Shown: piece by piece, positions 1-9,700 of the stretch
Numbering within the stretch: position 1 is the stretch's first letter
Layout: each line of letters begins with the position of its first letter
Source of the DNA: a virus
Direction: 5' to 3' (one strand)
Length of the DNA: 26,522 bases
Virus record (IMG/VR): IMGVR_UViG_3300010885_045493
Span: 1-26,522 of that record
Position numbers and translations under genes: made by a program
The notes under the pieces: generated by a model
What the model saw: only the letters and a program-made list of their open reading frames with translations
Database searches by the model: none
Told to the model about the DNA's origin: nothing

Positions 1-558
1 CCTGAAGCCGTCGGGCCGGTCGTCGTGTATAACATGGGCAAGGGCTCTCAGACGTCCGCGTGGGGCGCAGCCAACGCCTATCTGGCGGCGGGCCTGCGCC
101 CCACGCACATCCTGTCCGAGGGGTTCGCCATCAACGACTGCGCGCTCGTAGGCGGCGTACCGCAGGTCAGTCAGGCCGACCACCTGCTGAACATGGCCAG
201 CATGCGCGCGACGTGGAAAGCTGCCAACCCGAACGTGGACATCACGTGGCAGACCATGAACAGTGTGGGAGTGACGACAGGCACGGGCCGCCCCAACCTC
301 GCGGACTATTACGCCGACGAGATGACCTACGCCGCCGCGCAAGGCGACACGGCTGTCAACAACTACCTCGGCCCGGGAGGCGCGTACCCCGGCCCTGTTG
401 GGGGTTGGCCGAAGCCGCTCTCAGACGCGCTGACTGACAGCAGCGACGGGCTCCACCCTATCTGGCTCGGTGCCGACGACACTTACCTCTTCCCAAACGT
501 GCGCTGGTGGGCCCGCGTCAAGATGGCGGCCTACTGGGGCCTGCCTGCCCCAACCTGA
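1..558 (+). CDS. SGNH/GDSL-hydrolase-like phage protein, C-terminal part (truncated by window edge)
   Basis: The frame is open from base 1, so only the C-terminal 185 residues are seen. Two stretches fit an SGNH/GDSL esterase fold: an early 'SEGFAINDC' that resembles the block III Gly/Asn region, and a late 'DGLHPIWLG', which matches the Asp-x-x-His block V holding the catalytic Asp and His. The nucleophile Ser block would lie left of the window. In phages such domains are found on tail spikes or fibres, where they deacetylate surface polysaccharide; that role is inferred from the family and from the adjacent virion genes. The start codon is not visible; GTG at 25 is only an in-frame candidate. 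It ends 9 bases before the next gene. An unrelated structural protein with chance motif matches cannot be excluded. Confidence 0.6.
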   Translation, partial: PEAVGPVVVYNMGKGSQTSAWGAANAYLAAGLRPTHILSEGFAINDCALVGGVPQVSQADHLLNMASMRATWKAANPNVDITWQTMNSVGVTTGTGRPNLADYYADEMTYAAAQGDTAVNNYLGPGGAYPGPVGGWPKPLSDALTDSSDGLHPIWLGADDTYLFPNVRWWARVKMAAYWGLPAPT

Positions 559-567
559 GAACGCTGC

Positions 568-2094
568 ATGCCCGAAAACATCATCCGCATCCAGTCTCAG
601 CCCGGCATCAAGCGCGACGGCACGATGCTGGAGGGCGACGCGTATGTTGATGGACAGTGGGTCCGCTTTCAACGCGGCCTACCCCGGAAAGTGGGCGGCT
701 ACCGCTCGATCAACAAGTTCCTGTCCGAAGTCAGCCGGGCCCTGAACGCCTACACGCAGAACGCCCTGACGTACGTACATTCCGGCTCGGCCAACAAGAT
801 TGAACGCTTCACGATTGACACGTCGAACAACACCTCGGTCATCACCGACCGCACCCCGGCGTCAGGTTTCACAACCGACGCCGCAAATGTCTGGCAGTTC
901 GACATTGACAGCGACAGCAGCCAGAACCTGATTGTCGCCCAAGTGGCGCCGAATGGTGTAAACATTGCCAACAGCACCGGCGGGCAGTTGTTCTCCGGCC
1001 CGGTCCTTGGCACATCCGCCCTGACGTCAATCGCCCTGCCTTCGGGCGGCAACTGCACGGGCGGCGTCGTGTCGCTGCACCCCTACACCTTCATTTACGG
1101 GACCAACGGCTACGTCGCGTGGTCGATCCCGGGCGACCCGACCAACTTCACCGGCTCCGGGTCTGGCAGCGCGAACGTCGCGTCGCAGAAACTGGTCAAG
1201 GCTCTGCCGCTGCGCGGCGGCCCGGGCAACTCCCCGTCTGGCCTGTTCTGGTCTGCTGACGCTGTTGTGCGAGCCACTTTCGTCGGCGGGTCGTCCGTCT
1301 TCCAGTTCGACACCATCAGCACCGAATCGTCGATCCTGTCACCCAACAGTGTCATCGAGTACGACGGCGTGTTCTATTGGTTGGGGGTTGACCGCTTCCT
1401 TATGTTCAACGGCGTGGTGCGCGAAGTGCCCAACGCCATGAACATCAACTGGTTCTTCGACGGCCTGAACGTCAACTACACGCAGAAGGTGTTCGCCATC
1501 AAGGTGCCGCGCTACGGCGAAATCTGGTGGTGCTACCCTCGCGGCGAGGCGACGGAGTGCAGCCACGCCGTCATCTACAACGTGCGCGAAAACACGTGGT
1601 ACGACTGCGAACTTCCCAACGGGGGGCGCAGCGCTGGTGTCTCGCCGTCCGTGTTCCGCAAGCCGCTGATGACCGGCGTGCAGGCCTCGGCCAGCGGCTA
1701 CAAGATGTGGGTCCACGAGACGGGTGTTGACGAGGTGGACGGCACGTCCACTCAGCCAATCTACTCGTTCTTCGAGACGGCTGAAATCTCTCTGCCCGTC
1801 TCCTCGCAAGTCAACAAGCAGCTTGAAGTCCTCTACATCGAGCCTGACTTCGTGCAGTCTGGCGACATGACCGTGTCGGTGCATGGCCGCTTCAACACCC
1901 GCTCGCCGGAAGTGGAGGGGCCGTACATGTCTTTCCCGGCGGTGGCGACAAGTCAAACAGATCAGGTCGTCTACCTTAAGGCACAACGCCGCCAGATGCG
2001 TTTCCGTTTCACGTCGAACGTGGTTGGCGGCGACTATCAGATGGGCCTGATTCTTGGGCACTTCCAGCCGGGCGATGGGACGATGATCGGATGA
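568..2094 (+). CDS. Phage stabilization / tail accessory protein (P22 gp10-like architecture)
   Basis: The 508-residue protein is rich in beta-prone segments and has no signal peptide or membrane segment. The N-terminal part ('PGIKRDG', 'YVDGQWVRFQRG', then 'GGYRS') and the central 'GEIWWCYPRG ... AVIYNVRENTWYD' resemble a family of podovirus virion proteins with a propeller-like body, comparable in layout to P22 gp10, the packaged-DNA stabilization protein. The role as head-tail plug or tail component is inferred from this resemblance and from its place directly before the probable ejection proteins. The ATG at 568 is followed by a continuous frame; no strong Shine-Dalgarno is visible. The stop overlaps the next start in ATGATCGGATGA, so the next gene is probably translationally coupled. 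Another tail tube or fibre-base function is possible. Confidence 0.6.
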   Translation: MPENIIRIQSQPGIKRDGTMLEGDAYVDGQWVRFQRGLPRKVGGYRSINKFLSEVSRALNAYTQNALTYVHSGSANKIERFTIDTSNNTSVITDRTPASGFTTDAANVWQFDIDSDSSQNLIVAQVAPNGVNIANSTGGQLFSGPVLGTSALTSIALPSGGNCTGGVVSLHPYTFIYGTNGYVAWSIPGDPTNFTGSGSGSANVASQKLVKALPLRGGPGNSPSGLFWSADAVVRATFVGGSSVFQFDTISTESSILSPNSVIEYDGVFYWLGVDRFLMFNGVVREVPNAMNINWFFDGLNVNYTQKVFAIKVPRYGEIWWCYPRGEATECSHAVIYNVRENTWYDCELPNGGRSAGVSPSVFRKPLMTGVQASASGYKMWVHETGVDEVDGTSTQPIYSFFETAEISLPVSSQVNKQLEVLYIEPDFVQSGDMTVSVHGRFNTRSPEVEGPYMSFPAVATSQTDQVVYLKAQRRQMRFRFTSNVVGGDYQMGLILGHFQPGDGTMIG

Positions 2095-2321
2095 TCAATC
2101 CTCGAAACATGACGCTGACAGACTGGGCAGATAGTGTTATCCTTGTCGCGAGTGATGCGTGGTCCTTCGGCAAACTGGAGGACGAAGCGCGTTGGCAAGA
2201 CTGGGCCATCGCCTTCGTGAGAGCCTCACCGTTCGCACAGCAGACGATCCCTGACCCTTACCTATTTGAGGACTGGCGCGACTGGGCCGAGCGCGTCTAC
2301 CCCCTGCTCGAGGTGCACTGA
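2091..2321 (+). CDS. Small conserved-type phage protein, unknown function
   Basis: This is a 76-residue acidic protein with many Trp residues in 'DW' pairs (TDWADS, WQDWAI, FEDWRDWAERVY). It has no membrane segment and no recognised domain. It starts at ATG 2091 inside the end of the preceding gene and ends one base into the next ATG, so it sits in a tight translational chain between two virion genes. This position suggests a small structural or assembly protein, but nothing in the sequence proves that. The coding call rests on the tight junctions on both sides and on the lack of any alternative frame in the interval. Confidence 0.7.
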   Translation: MINPRNMTLTDWADSVILVASDAWSFGKLEDEARWQDWAIAFVRASPFAQQTIPDPYLFEDWRDWAERVYPLLEVH

Positions 2322-4216
2322 TGCCTGACTTTGCCGTGAACGTCCCGGGCCTGAACTCGGCTCTTGCTGCGCAGGGCTTTGACGAGGACGCCGCAATTAA
2401 GGCCTACCAAGCCACGCCTGAAGGTCAGGCCGCGCTGCGAGCGCAAACTGAGCGCGACGCTCGACTGGCCGCGTACAAGGTTGCAAACCCCAACATCAGC
2501 GACTTTCAAGCGAACTTCTACTCCAAGACCCCCGAAGAGCAGGCGACGTTTCAAGCTATGTATCCCGGGATGGCCAAGGCCAACCTTAAGGGGCAACATT
2601 ACACCGGCGTGGCACCAGAAGCTGGCCAGTCAATGTTCGACTACATGTTGGCTCACAACGGCGCCACGCCCGAGACCAAGTTAAACGAAGGGCCGGGGCT
2701 CGGTCAGGCTTTGCTAAACGCCGCGTTGCTGGCGGGCGGCGGCGTGTTGACGGGTGGTGCTCTCAATGCCTTGATGGCGGGCGGAGGCCTTGGGGCCCTT
2801 TTCGGGGGCGGGGCAGCAGGGGCAACCGCTGCCGGTGCTCCGGCAACCGCTATTGGCGCTGGCACAAGCCTTGTCCCAACGATCACAGCAGCAGGTATGG
2901 TTCCCACCAGCACGGCGCTCGGAGCCGGAAGTGCAGCCGGAGCCCTTGGGGCAACGCTGGGGACGGCTGGCGCTACGGGAACGCTAGCCGCACTGGCCCC
3001 GGCGGCGGCAGGTGTTGGCACCTCCGTTGAAGAGGTTGTGATCATAGGGAAGCTGGCCGCCGCAGGCATGAGTGTCCCGCAAATTGCCGCCGCCGTCGGC
3101 CTCCCCGCGCTGGCGGTCAACAGTGTTCTGCATGGCTCGTTGGGTCTGGACGTTGCGCAGGGTGGGTCGGGTGGCGACCCTGTGAGCCAACCTACAGACG
3201 TTGAAGAGGTTGTCGTTAATGGGGTAAAGCCGACGCCTCCTCCGACACTCGTCCCGCCGGTCATCAATCCGTTCCAGCCCGGTTTGACCTCCACACCCAA
3301 CCCGACGCCAGACACTGCTGCCCCGGACGAACCGGAGGTCAGCGAACTTGAGGTGACGGCAGCAAAGCCGACGCCTCCTCCGACACTCGTCCCGCCGGTC
3401 ATCAATCCGTTCCAGCCCGGTTTGACCTCCACACCGAACCCGACACCGGACCCTGTTGCCCCGGACGAACCGGAGGTCAGCGAACTTGAAGTGGTTGCGC
3501 CCAAGACCGTTGACCTCCCGACACTCGTCCCGCCGATCATCGACCCGGGCCCGTTGACCTCCACACCGAACCCGACGCCAGACACTGCTGCCCCCGACAA
3601 AAAGCCGCCGGGCATGAGTTGGGAAGACTGGCTCAAACTTATCTTGACCGTTACCGGAGCAGGCGGTGGAGCGGCTGCAGGCGGCAAGAAAGGCCCCTCG
3701 ACCCTACCGCCGGGCGTCATGGACGCAGGCCAACCCGGCAGCACATCAAGCATCTTCCGCTCCACCCTGCCACCGCCGTCGGGGCCCTTCGCTAACATGT
3801 CGGCGCGCAACGTCAGCATGACGCCAGAGGAGTGGAAGACCTACGGGCAGCGTGGGCAAGTCGCCTTCCTGAACAGCACGCCGCAGCGCCCATCGGGCAT
3901 CATCGACAACAGCAAGCGCGTTGACGACACCAACATGGCCCCCGGCACTGGCTTCGCCCGGGGTGGCTTTGCTGTGCGCGGCCCCGGCACCGGGCGGAGC
4001 GACGACATCCCTGCACGCCTGAGCGACGGGGAGTACGTCGTTGACGCAGAGACCGTGTCCCTGCTCGGTGACGGCTCGACCAAAGCTGGCGCGAGCAAGC
4101 TCGACCAGTTCCGTGTAAACATCCGCAAGCACAAGGGCAGGAAGCTGGCCAAGGGTGCGTTCAGCGTGGACGCCAAGAAACCCGAAGCCTACCTGCGTGG
4201 AGGACAAGCCCGATGA
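2321..4216 (+). CDS. Repeat-containing phage structural/internal virion protein
   Basis: The 631-residue protein has four visible regions. Residues 1-120 are hydrophilic. Residues ~125-290 are a long Gly/Ala-rich hydrophobic stretch. Residues ~295-430 hold a Pro/Thr-rich region built from a 46-residue repeat (138 bp period, two near-identical copies and one shortened copy). The C-terminal ~90 residues contain 'GTGRSDDIPARLSDGEYVV' and 'RKHKGRKLAKG'. This C-terminal module (IPA-LSDGEYVV followed by a basic segment) is common at the ends of phage internal or tail-associated proteins. The function is unknown; an internal or ejected virion role is inferred from the neighbours. Short motifs such as 'VEEVVIIG' and 'VEEVVVNG' recur before the repeats. 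The next gene starts at 4213, overlapping the stop by four bases. Confidence 0.65.
   Translation: MPDFAVNVPGLNSALAAQGFDEDAAIKAYQATPEGQAALRAQTERDARLAAYKVANPNISDFQANFYSKTPEEQATFQAMYPGMAKANLKGQHYTGVAPEAGQSMFDYMLAHNGATPETKLNEGPGLGQALLNAALLAGGGVLTGGALNALMAGGGLGALFGGGAAGATAAGAPATAIGAGTSLVPTITAAGMVPTSTALGAGSAAGALGATLGTAGATGTLAALAPAAAGVGTSVEEVVIIGKLAAAGMSVPQIAAAVGLPALAVNSVLHGSLGLDVAQGGSGGDPVSQPTDVEEVVVNGVKPTPPPTLVPPVINPFQPGLTSTPNPTPDTAAPDEPEVSELEVTAAKPTPPPTLVPPVINPFQPGLTSTPNPTPDPVAPDEPEVSELEVVAPKTVDLPTLVPPIIDPGPLTSTPNPTPDTAAPDKKPPGMSWEDWLKLILTVTGAGGGAAAGGKKGPSTLPPGVMDAGQPGSTSSIFRSTLPPPSGPFANMSARNVSMTPEEWKTYGQRGQVAFLNSTPQRPSGIIDNSKRVDDTNMAPGTGFARGGFAVRGPGTGRSDDIPARLSDGEYVVDAETVSLLGDGSTKAGASKLDQFRVNIRKHKGRKLAKGAFSVDAKKPEAYLRGGQAR
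3227..3601 (+). repeat. 138-bp in-frame tandem repeat, about 2.7 copies
   Basis: Units start at 3227, 3365 and 3503, each beginning with an AAG (Lys) codon. Units 1 and 2 are nearly identical in DNA and encode a 46-residue Pro/Thr-rich block with 'TLVPPVINPFQPG', 'LTSTPNPTPD' and 'EPEVSELEV'. Unit 3 is diverged and shortened but keeps 'TLVPPIIDP' and 'LTSTPNPTPDTAAPD'. The period is a multiple of three, so copy-number change would alter linker length without breaking the frame. Confidence 0.9.
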
Positions 4217-5283
4217 CCCTAGACCCCGCGCTCACCTCGACGACCCCCGCCGGAGGGGGCGACAACGGGCTGACGACCTTCCTGAACAGTGGCAACGCGG
4301 CGGTACAGCCGAAGGCCTACACCAAGGAAAACGTCCTTCCCGACTGGTACAACAACTACACTCAGCAGTTGCTGTCAAATCAGGCTGCGACGATGAACGC
4401 GCCGTACCTGACGTACCAAGGCCCTCGGGTTGCGGGCTTCACGCCCCAACAGCAGCAGGGCATGCAGATGGTAGGGCAGGCGGCCACCGCCTACCAGCCC
4501 GGACTCAACACGGCGCAGCAGGCTACGCAGGACCTGATGAAGGCTCCGGGCGGCCTCGAGGCTGCGCAGCCCTACCTGACCAACGCGGGGCAGACCAGCG
4601 CCTCGCAGGTGCAGCAGTACATGAACCCCTATCAGGAGGCCGTGGTTGACCGCATCGGAGACCTCGGCGCTCGCACCCTGCGCGAAAAGCTGCTGCCCGA
4701 GATCAGCGACAACTTCATCAAGTCCGGTCAGTTCGGCGGGTCGAGGCAGGCTGAGATGATCGGTCGCGGCCTGCGCGACACCATGGAGGGTATCTCCGCG
4801 CAGCAGGCCCAAGCCCTGTCGTCGGGCTACACCGGCGCCCTAACCGCCGCCGGAAACGACATGTCCCGTTTCGCTGGTCTCAGCCAGACGGCTGGCGCAC
4901 TCCAACAAGGCGACATCACTTCCGGGCGTGCGAACGCGGCGCAACTGGCCAGCATGGCAGGGCAGCAGCAGGCTCTCGGCCTGACGGGAGCCAACGCCGT
5001 GCAGCAGGTCGGTGCCCTGCAGCAGGCACAAGACCAAAAAAACCTCGACGTAGGCTATCAGGACTTCATCAACGAGCGGGAAGACAAGCAGAAGCGCATC
5101 AACGACGCCGCCGCGACGCTCAAGGCGGTGTCTGGTTCGGTGCCGACGGCGGAGACTTACCGTGGGTACGAGCCGCAGGGCAGTCCCGTCGGTCCCGGGC
5201 CTACGACCGGGCAGAACATCCTAACCGGCCTCGGCCTGAGCACTGCGGCGATCAAGGCTCTCAAAGACGCCGGGATTATCTAG
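4213..5283 (+). CDS. Probable internal/ejection virion protein (356 aa)
   Basis: This Gln/Ala-rich, largely helical protein has a central segment, 'YMNPYQEAVVDRI' followed by 'SGQFGGSRQAEM' and 'RDTMEGISAQQ', that is characteristic of a widespread podovirus structural family. It has no signal peptide or membrane helix. Its position (before a 468-residue protein and a very long virion protein) mirrors the three-gene ejection cassettes of podoviruses, in which the proteins are packaged in the head and leave with the DNA. That role is inferred. The ATG at 4213 overlaps the upstream TGA, so translation is likely coupled. The C terminus (INDAAATLKAVSG and a Gly/Pro linker) looks like a flexible tail. 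Confidence 0.65.
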   Translation: MTLDPALTSTTPAGGGDNGLTTFLNSGNAAVQPKAYTKENVLPDWYNNYTQQLLSNQAATMNAPYLTYQGPRVAGFTPQQQQGMQMVGQAATAYQPGLNTAQQATQDLMKAPGGLEAAQPYLTNAGQTSASQVQQYMNPYQEAVVDRIGDLGARTLREKLLPEISDNFIKSGQFGGSRQAEMIGRGLRDTMEGISAQQAQALSSGYTGALTAAGNDMSRFAGLSQTAGALQQGDITSGRANAAQLASMAGQQQALGLTGANAVQQVGALQQAQDQKNLDVGYQDFINEREDKQKRINDAAATLKAVSGSVPTAETYRGYEPQGSPVGPGPTTGQNILTGLGLSTAAIKALKDAGII

Positions 5284-5294
5284 GAGCAAGACAC

Positions 5295-6701
5295 GTGCTG
5301 AACCCCCTTGCAGTAACTCCGCCCACGGAAGAACAGACGGCTGAAGAGGAGGCGTCTCCGCCGCTGTCCATGCTGTCCAGCATCCAGCAGACGCGGCAGG
5401 CGGCGTTCGACGAGTACACGAATAAGCTCCGCGCCGCCCGCACGGCTGCCGCGCCTAGTGCCCTAGACCGTTTGTCGCAGGCCCTTGTCGCGGCGGGCAA
5501 GCCCAACCGCTGGGGCTCGACCATGGTTGGCGTGCAGCAAGGCCTAGAGAACTGGCAGCAGAGCGGCAACGACGCGCGAGCGCTGCAGGCGAAGTACGGC
5601 GCAGAGGACGCCGACCTCGAGTTGAAGCGCAAGCTCGCCGCGTCGGACCTCGACCTCAAGTACGCAACCAAGAACGCACCGAAGCCTGCCAATCTGGCCA
5701 AGCTCGTCACGCAGTACAACGACACGACAGGCAAGATGGAGAGCTTTAACCCCTTCACTGGGGCGAAGGTCCCCGACGGTATGGTCGTGCTGATGTCCGG
5801 GCAGGTGGTGCCGTTCAACAGTTTGGCGAACGCGGGGTCTGCAGACCCGGCGTATGTCGGCGGAGCCGCCGGGCAGGCATCGCAGATGCAAGGGCAGGCG
5901 CCGCAGATGCAAGGGCAGGCGCCGCAGATGCAAGGGCAGGCCCCTTCGGCTCCCGGCGCCGCGTGGCAGCAGTACGTGGGGCAGACCGTGCCGGGTGACA
6001 CCATCGGCCTGAACCCGGGCACCATGTACCTCGTAGAGACCACGGGCCCAAAGGCGGTCCCCGGCACGCGAATCGTGTCCGGCGATAAGGCTTTGAAGGC
6101 GAGCGGCGGCACGTACAACCGGGGTCAGGTTGATCAGGACAGCAAGTTCACCCCCTTCAGCGACAAGGATCGCCTCGGTACGCCTGACGAACTGCGGGCC
6201 GGGCTCACAGGCATCAACGCCGCAATTGCCGAAACCACGGACAACTACAACCAAATCCAAGCCCTATCCACACGCTTCAACGGCCTCACGACAGGCATGC
6301 TCGGCAAGGGGTTGTCTCTGGTGCCCGGCACGCCGCAGTACGACGTGGCCGCGTCGCTCAAGCGCTCGGTCTCGGCTATTGCCCTTAACAAATTGAAGGA
6401 ACTGAAGCAGCAGAGCGCCACCGGCGCGTCCGGCCTCGGCGCTGTGACAGAGCGGGAACTGGCCCTGCTTGAGGCCAGCATTGCGCCGCTCGATCAAGCG
6501 CAAAGCCCGGAAGCTATCCGCGAAGCCGCGCAGACGGTCATGAAGCACTACAAGGCCCTGCTCGAGTCGCTGAGAAACGACGGTCAGCAGATGGGGCGCA
6601 GGTTTCAGCAGGCGGTGAAACCGCAAGGCGCTGCGCCTGCGGGCGGGAAAGTGCTACGGTACGACCCGAAGTCTGGCACGTTCAAACCCGCAGGGGACTG
6701 A
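5295..6701 (+). CDS. Probable internal/ejection virion protein (468 aa) with QMQGQAP repeats
   Basis: The start is GTG at 5295, chosen because a GGAG lies just upstream and the preceding gene ends at 5283. The N-terminal ~130 residues are charged and probably helical or coiled. The middle holds three copies of a seven-residue repeat (QMQGQAP). The C-terminal third is helical, with 'LKRSVSAIALNKLKELKQQ' and 'AVTERELALLEASIAPLDQ'; this resembles a segment seen in large phage internal proteins that pack helical bundles. No enzyme motif is visible. It lies between two other virion genes and is best read as an internal or ejection component. Its C-terminal 'GGKVLRYDPKSGTFKPAGD' is a typical short terminal module of such proteins. 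Confidence 0.6.
   Translation: MLNPLAVTPPTEEQTAEEEASPPLSMLSSIQQTRQAAFDEYTNKLRAARTAAAPSALDRLSQALVAAGKPNRWGSTMVGVQQGLENWQQSGNDARALQAKYGAEDADLELKRKLAASDLDLKYATKNAPKPANLAKLVTQYNDTTGKMESFNPFTGAKVPDGMVVLMSGQVVPFNSLANAGSADPAYVGGAAGQASQMQGQAPQMQGQAPQMQGQAPSAPGAAWQQYVGQTVPGDTIGLNPGTMYLVETTGPKAVPGTRIVSGDKALKASGGTYNRGQVDQDSKFTPFSDKDRLGTPDELRAGLTGINAAIAETTDNYNQIQALSTRFNGLTTGMLGKGLSLVPGTPQYDVAASLKRSVSAIALNKLKELKQQSATGASGLGAVTERELALLEASIAPLDQAQSPEAIREAAQTVMKHYKALLESLRNDGQQMGRRFQQAVKPQGAAPAGGKVLRYDPKSGTFKPAGD
5879..5943 (+). repeat. 21-bp in-frame tandem repeat, about three copies
   Basis: The unit CCGCAGATGCAAGGGCAGG plus two bases repeats with period 21 and encodes QMQGQAP three times in the 468-residue virion protein. 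Copies are essentially identical, which points to recent slippage or unequal exchange. Confidence 0.9.
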
Positions 6702-6704
6702 TCC

Positions 6705-9700
6705 TTGGAACCGCAGATCGTAGAACTGCCCGACGGCACCCGGCTCGAGTTCCCTTCGGACATGAGCCAAGCAGACGTGCTAACGGCTACCAAGCGGTAC
6801 TATGCCCAGCAAGCCCCTGCGCGCGCCACTGGCGACAAGCCTCCCGAGGCGCTGACCGAGACGGCGCCCGGAGAGTTCGCCGGAGAGCGCTCCTCGTACT
6901 CCGAGAAGCCGCGCGGCCCGTCGCGCGCCCAGACCTTGACAGCGCAGGACCTCGCCGAGACAAACTACGGCGCGCGGGCCATGGGTGTGGAAGACCTCAA
7001 GGCCTCCATCGAGCGGGCGGTAGGCCGGGGGGCCAAGCCGCAGGACATGTCGTCCCTGATCCGGCAGTCCCGCGTGCCGGAAGGGATACCGGGCCCCGCA
7101 GGAGCGCTGGTCCGTGGGGCAACGCAGAACGTCGCGCCGACGGCTGGCGCCATCGCCACAGGGGGTGCCGGGGCCGGACTCGGCGCCCTAGCGGGCACGG
7201 CTGCGGGCTTCGGTATCCCCTTGTTGGAAGGCATCACGATCCCCGTCGGAACGCTCATCGGCGGGCTGGGCGGAGCCATCGTCGGTGCAGAAGGCGTTAA
7301 CGCCGCCCAGAACAAACTCCTAGAGTCCCTCCCCGAGAAAACGCTGCAGGACCTCGGCCTGAGCAACCTGCAGCGCGAACGCGACGCGAGAGAGCACCCT
7401 CTTGCGCGAGCGATAGGCGAGGGCGTCCCGGGGTTCATGGCCGGTAGGCCTTCCACGAAGCTGGGCGAGACCGTCGTGTCTGGCGCCTTGGGTGCGGGCA
7501 CGGAAGCCTACCGTCAGTCGCAAACCGGAGAGATGCCGGACCTTGCACGTATCCTCGCAATGGGCGGGATGGGGGCCCTGCAGGCAAAGGGCTACGGCGC
7601 AAGCAACGTGGCCTTCGGCGTCAAGGAGTCGCCCCTCGAGCGGGCGGCGCGCGAGACCGTGCAGCCGAACGGCAAACCTGCGCTGAGTTCAGCACCCACA
7701 GAGATGGCCTCCGACGTGGGTACGCTCCGCAACCTCGGCTACAACCCCTCCGCGCTTGACGTCGCACCGCCTGAATTTACACGCCGCCTTGTTGAAAACG
7801 CGGTGCCCGCCTCGGACGAACTGGCCGCTCGCATTACGAAGCAGAGAGACAAGGTCCTCGGGCCCGGCGAAACCGGCACGCAGGCCCTCGGTACGAAGGC
7901 TGTGGAGCCCGTCAGCGAAGCTCCGCCCTACGTGACCGGAGAAGCCGTGCGAGGCGCCGAGGAGGCAGGCCAGCGCGTGGCGGGAAAGAGCGTCACGCCG
8001 GAGGGTGAACTCGGCACAGCGACCGCCGCCTTCGCAGAGCGAACCAAGGCTGACGCCGCCGCCGCCAAGAGCGACATGAACGCGGCCTACGACAAAGTCA
8101 GCGAGAACCCGGCTGGCGCCACGGCGGTGATGTCACGCGACGGCGGCCAGACCGTCGGCAACTGGAGGCGCATGACGCCACAGGAGCGCAAGTACTACGC
8201 GCAGCGCTTCAAGGACCAAGGCATCGAGTACAAGGACGGGGGGGACTACTTCATCCGCGACATGCCCGGCGGACCGCCGGAGGTGCAGACCCGGGAGGCG
8301 CTCGGCCCGGCAACGGTGGCCGAGTTCAATCAGGGGCTGCGCGAATCCCTTCAAGACTTCACGCGCTCGCCGGACGAGATCAAGCCTGTCACCAGCGCGC
8401 TCGCAGACTTCGAGGCCCCGAAGATGTCCGGCTTGACATCTACGGATGTTTTCGGCCTGCGTCGCGAGATGTCGGCCATTGAGCGCACCCGGCCCGGCAC
8501 TCCTGCGGCGGATGCCGCAGGCAAGGTCCGCAAGCAGATCGACCGGATGGTCGAGGAGATGTACGAGGCGGGGCGGTTCGTCGGCGACGACAGCGCCGTG
8601 GGCGACATGCGCGAAGCCATCGGCAAGGCGCGCACCTACTATCGTGACTACGTCAACGAGCCTACCGTCGCCGCGCTGGTGGGCGCCGACGCGGGCCGTG
8701 CGCGCGGCCTGATCTTCGGTACCCTGACGGACAAGAGCCCGGGCGCCATCGCCAACGTCGATCTCGTGCGGCAGCGTGCGGGGGGAGGCTGGGAAGACAT
8801 CCGCAAGGAGGCGCAGGCTCAAATCCTTGGCGACGACCCAGCCAAGACGGTCGCCAAGTGGGACAAGTGGAGCCGCGAGAACCCGCGCCTGCGCGACATG
8901 CTGTTCACGCCGCAGGAGCAGGCCGCCTTCCCCGAGGCGGCGCGGGGACTGCGCGAGAGCGAGGGTACGCTCGGCGCGCTCAAGGTGGGTGCACAAACCC
9001 TCGACGCAATACCCGCCGACTTCACGACGGCCATGGCTGGTATGTCCCGCAAGGAGCGCTGGGCGGCCAAGGTCTCCCTGCGCAGCACGCTGCAGTCCCT
9101 GCTCGGCAAGAGCGGCAGCGCAGAGACCGTCCTTCAGGGCCTGTCCAAGAACACGAACGCCCGCCAGAACCTCGAGGCTATCCTAGGCCCCGAGGAAACA
9201 GCCGCGCTGCTGAAGCGGGCTGAGACCCTCGCCCGGCGCAGCCAGAACGTGAAGAGCGCAGCCCGGCAGGCGGAAACCAGCCGTGGTGAGAACGTGGACC
9301 CGGCGGCGGCCAATGCTGTCGAGCGTGCGGCTCGCGGTCAGTCTTTCGTCGGGTCAGCGGTGCGGTGGTTGGAAGGGCGCAACATGGACCGCGCGGAGGC
9401 GGAGGCTGTCGTCTCCGACCTTCTGGACCCCGCCAAGACGGACGCCGTCGTGGCACGCCTGACCAAGCTGTACGGCGAGGGCCCTACGCAGGTGCTGCTT
9501 CGCCGCATACGCGCGGCTACGTCCGGCTCGACCATACTACGAGGCCTGCCCCGCCGCCTGTCTGTGGCTGCAGGGATGTCTGCGGGGCAGGAGGAGGGCG
9601 AGAAGCCCGTCGCCCCGGAACCGCTGGCAACCGAGCAGATCGACCCGGAGAACGTCCCCTCGCAGGAGGAGGCGGACAGGAAACTGCTCGAACCGTACGG

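Noticed and set aside
1339-2061. Long minus-strand ORF opposite the stabilization-like gene
   Set aside because: It is antisense to a convincing gene, has biased His/Arg/Val composition typical of high-GC shadows, and no ribosome site or neighbour supports it.
2704-3819. 371-codon minus-strand ORF opposite the repeat-rich virion gene
   Set aside because: Its Gly/Val/Thr repeats are the complement of the plus-strand repeats; it shows no independent motif.
5879-5943. CRISPR-like repeat array
   Set aside because: The units are contiguous with no spacers and encode an in-frame peptide repeat.
8133-8996. 287-codon minus-strand ORF opposite the 1128-residue gene
   Set aside because: The His/Leu/Arg/Val-rich product is characteristic of reverse reading of high-GC coding DNA; it has no ribosome site or domain.
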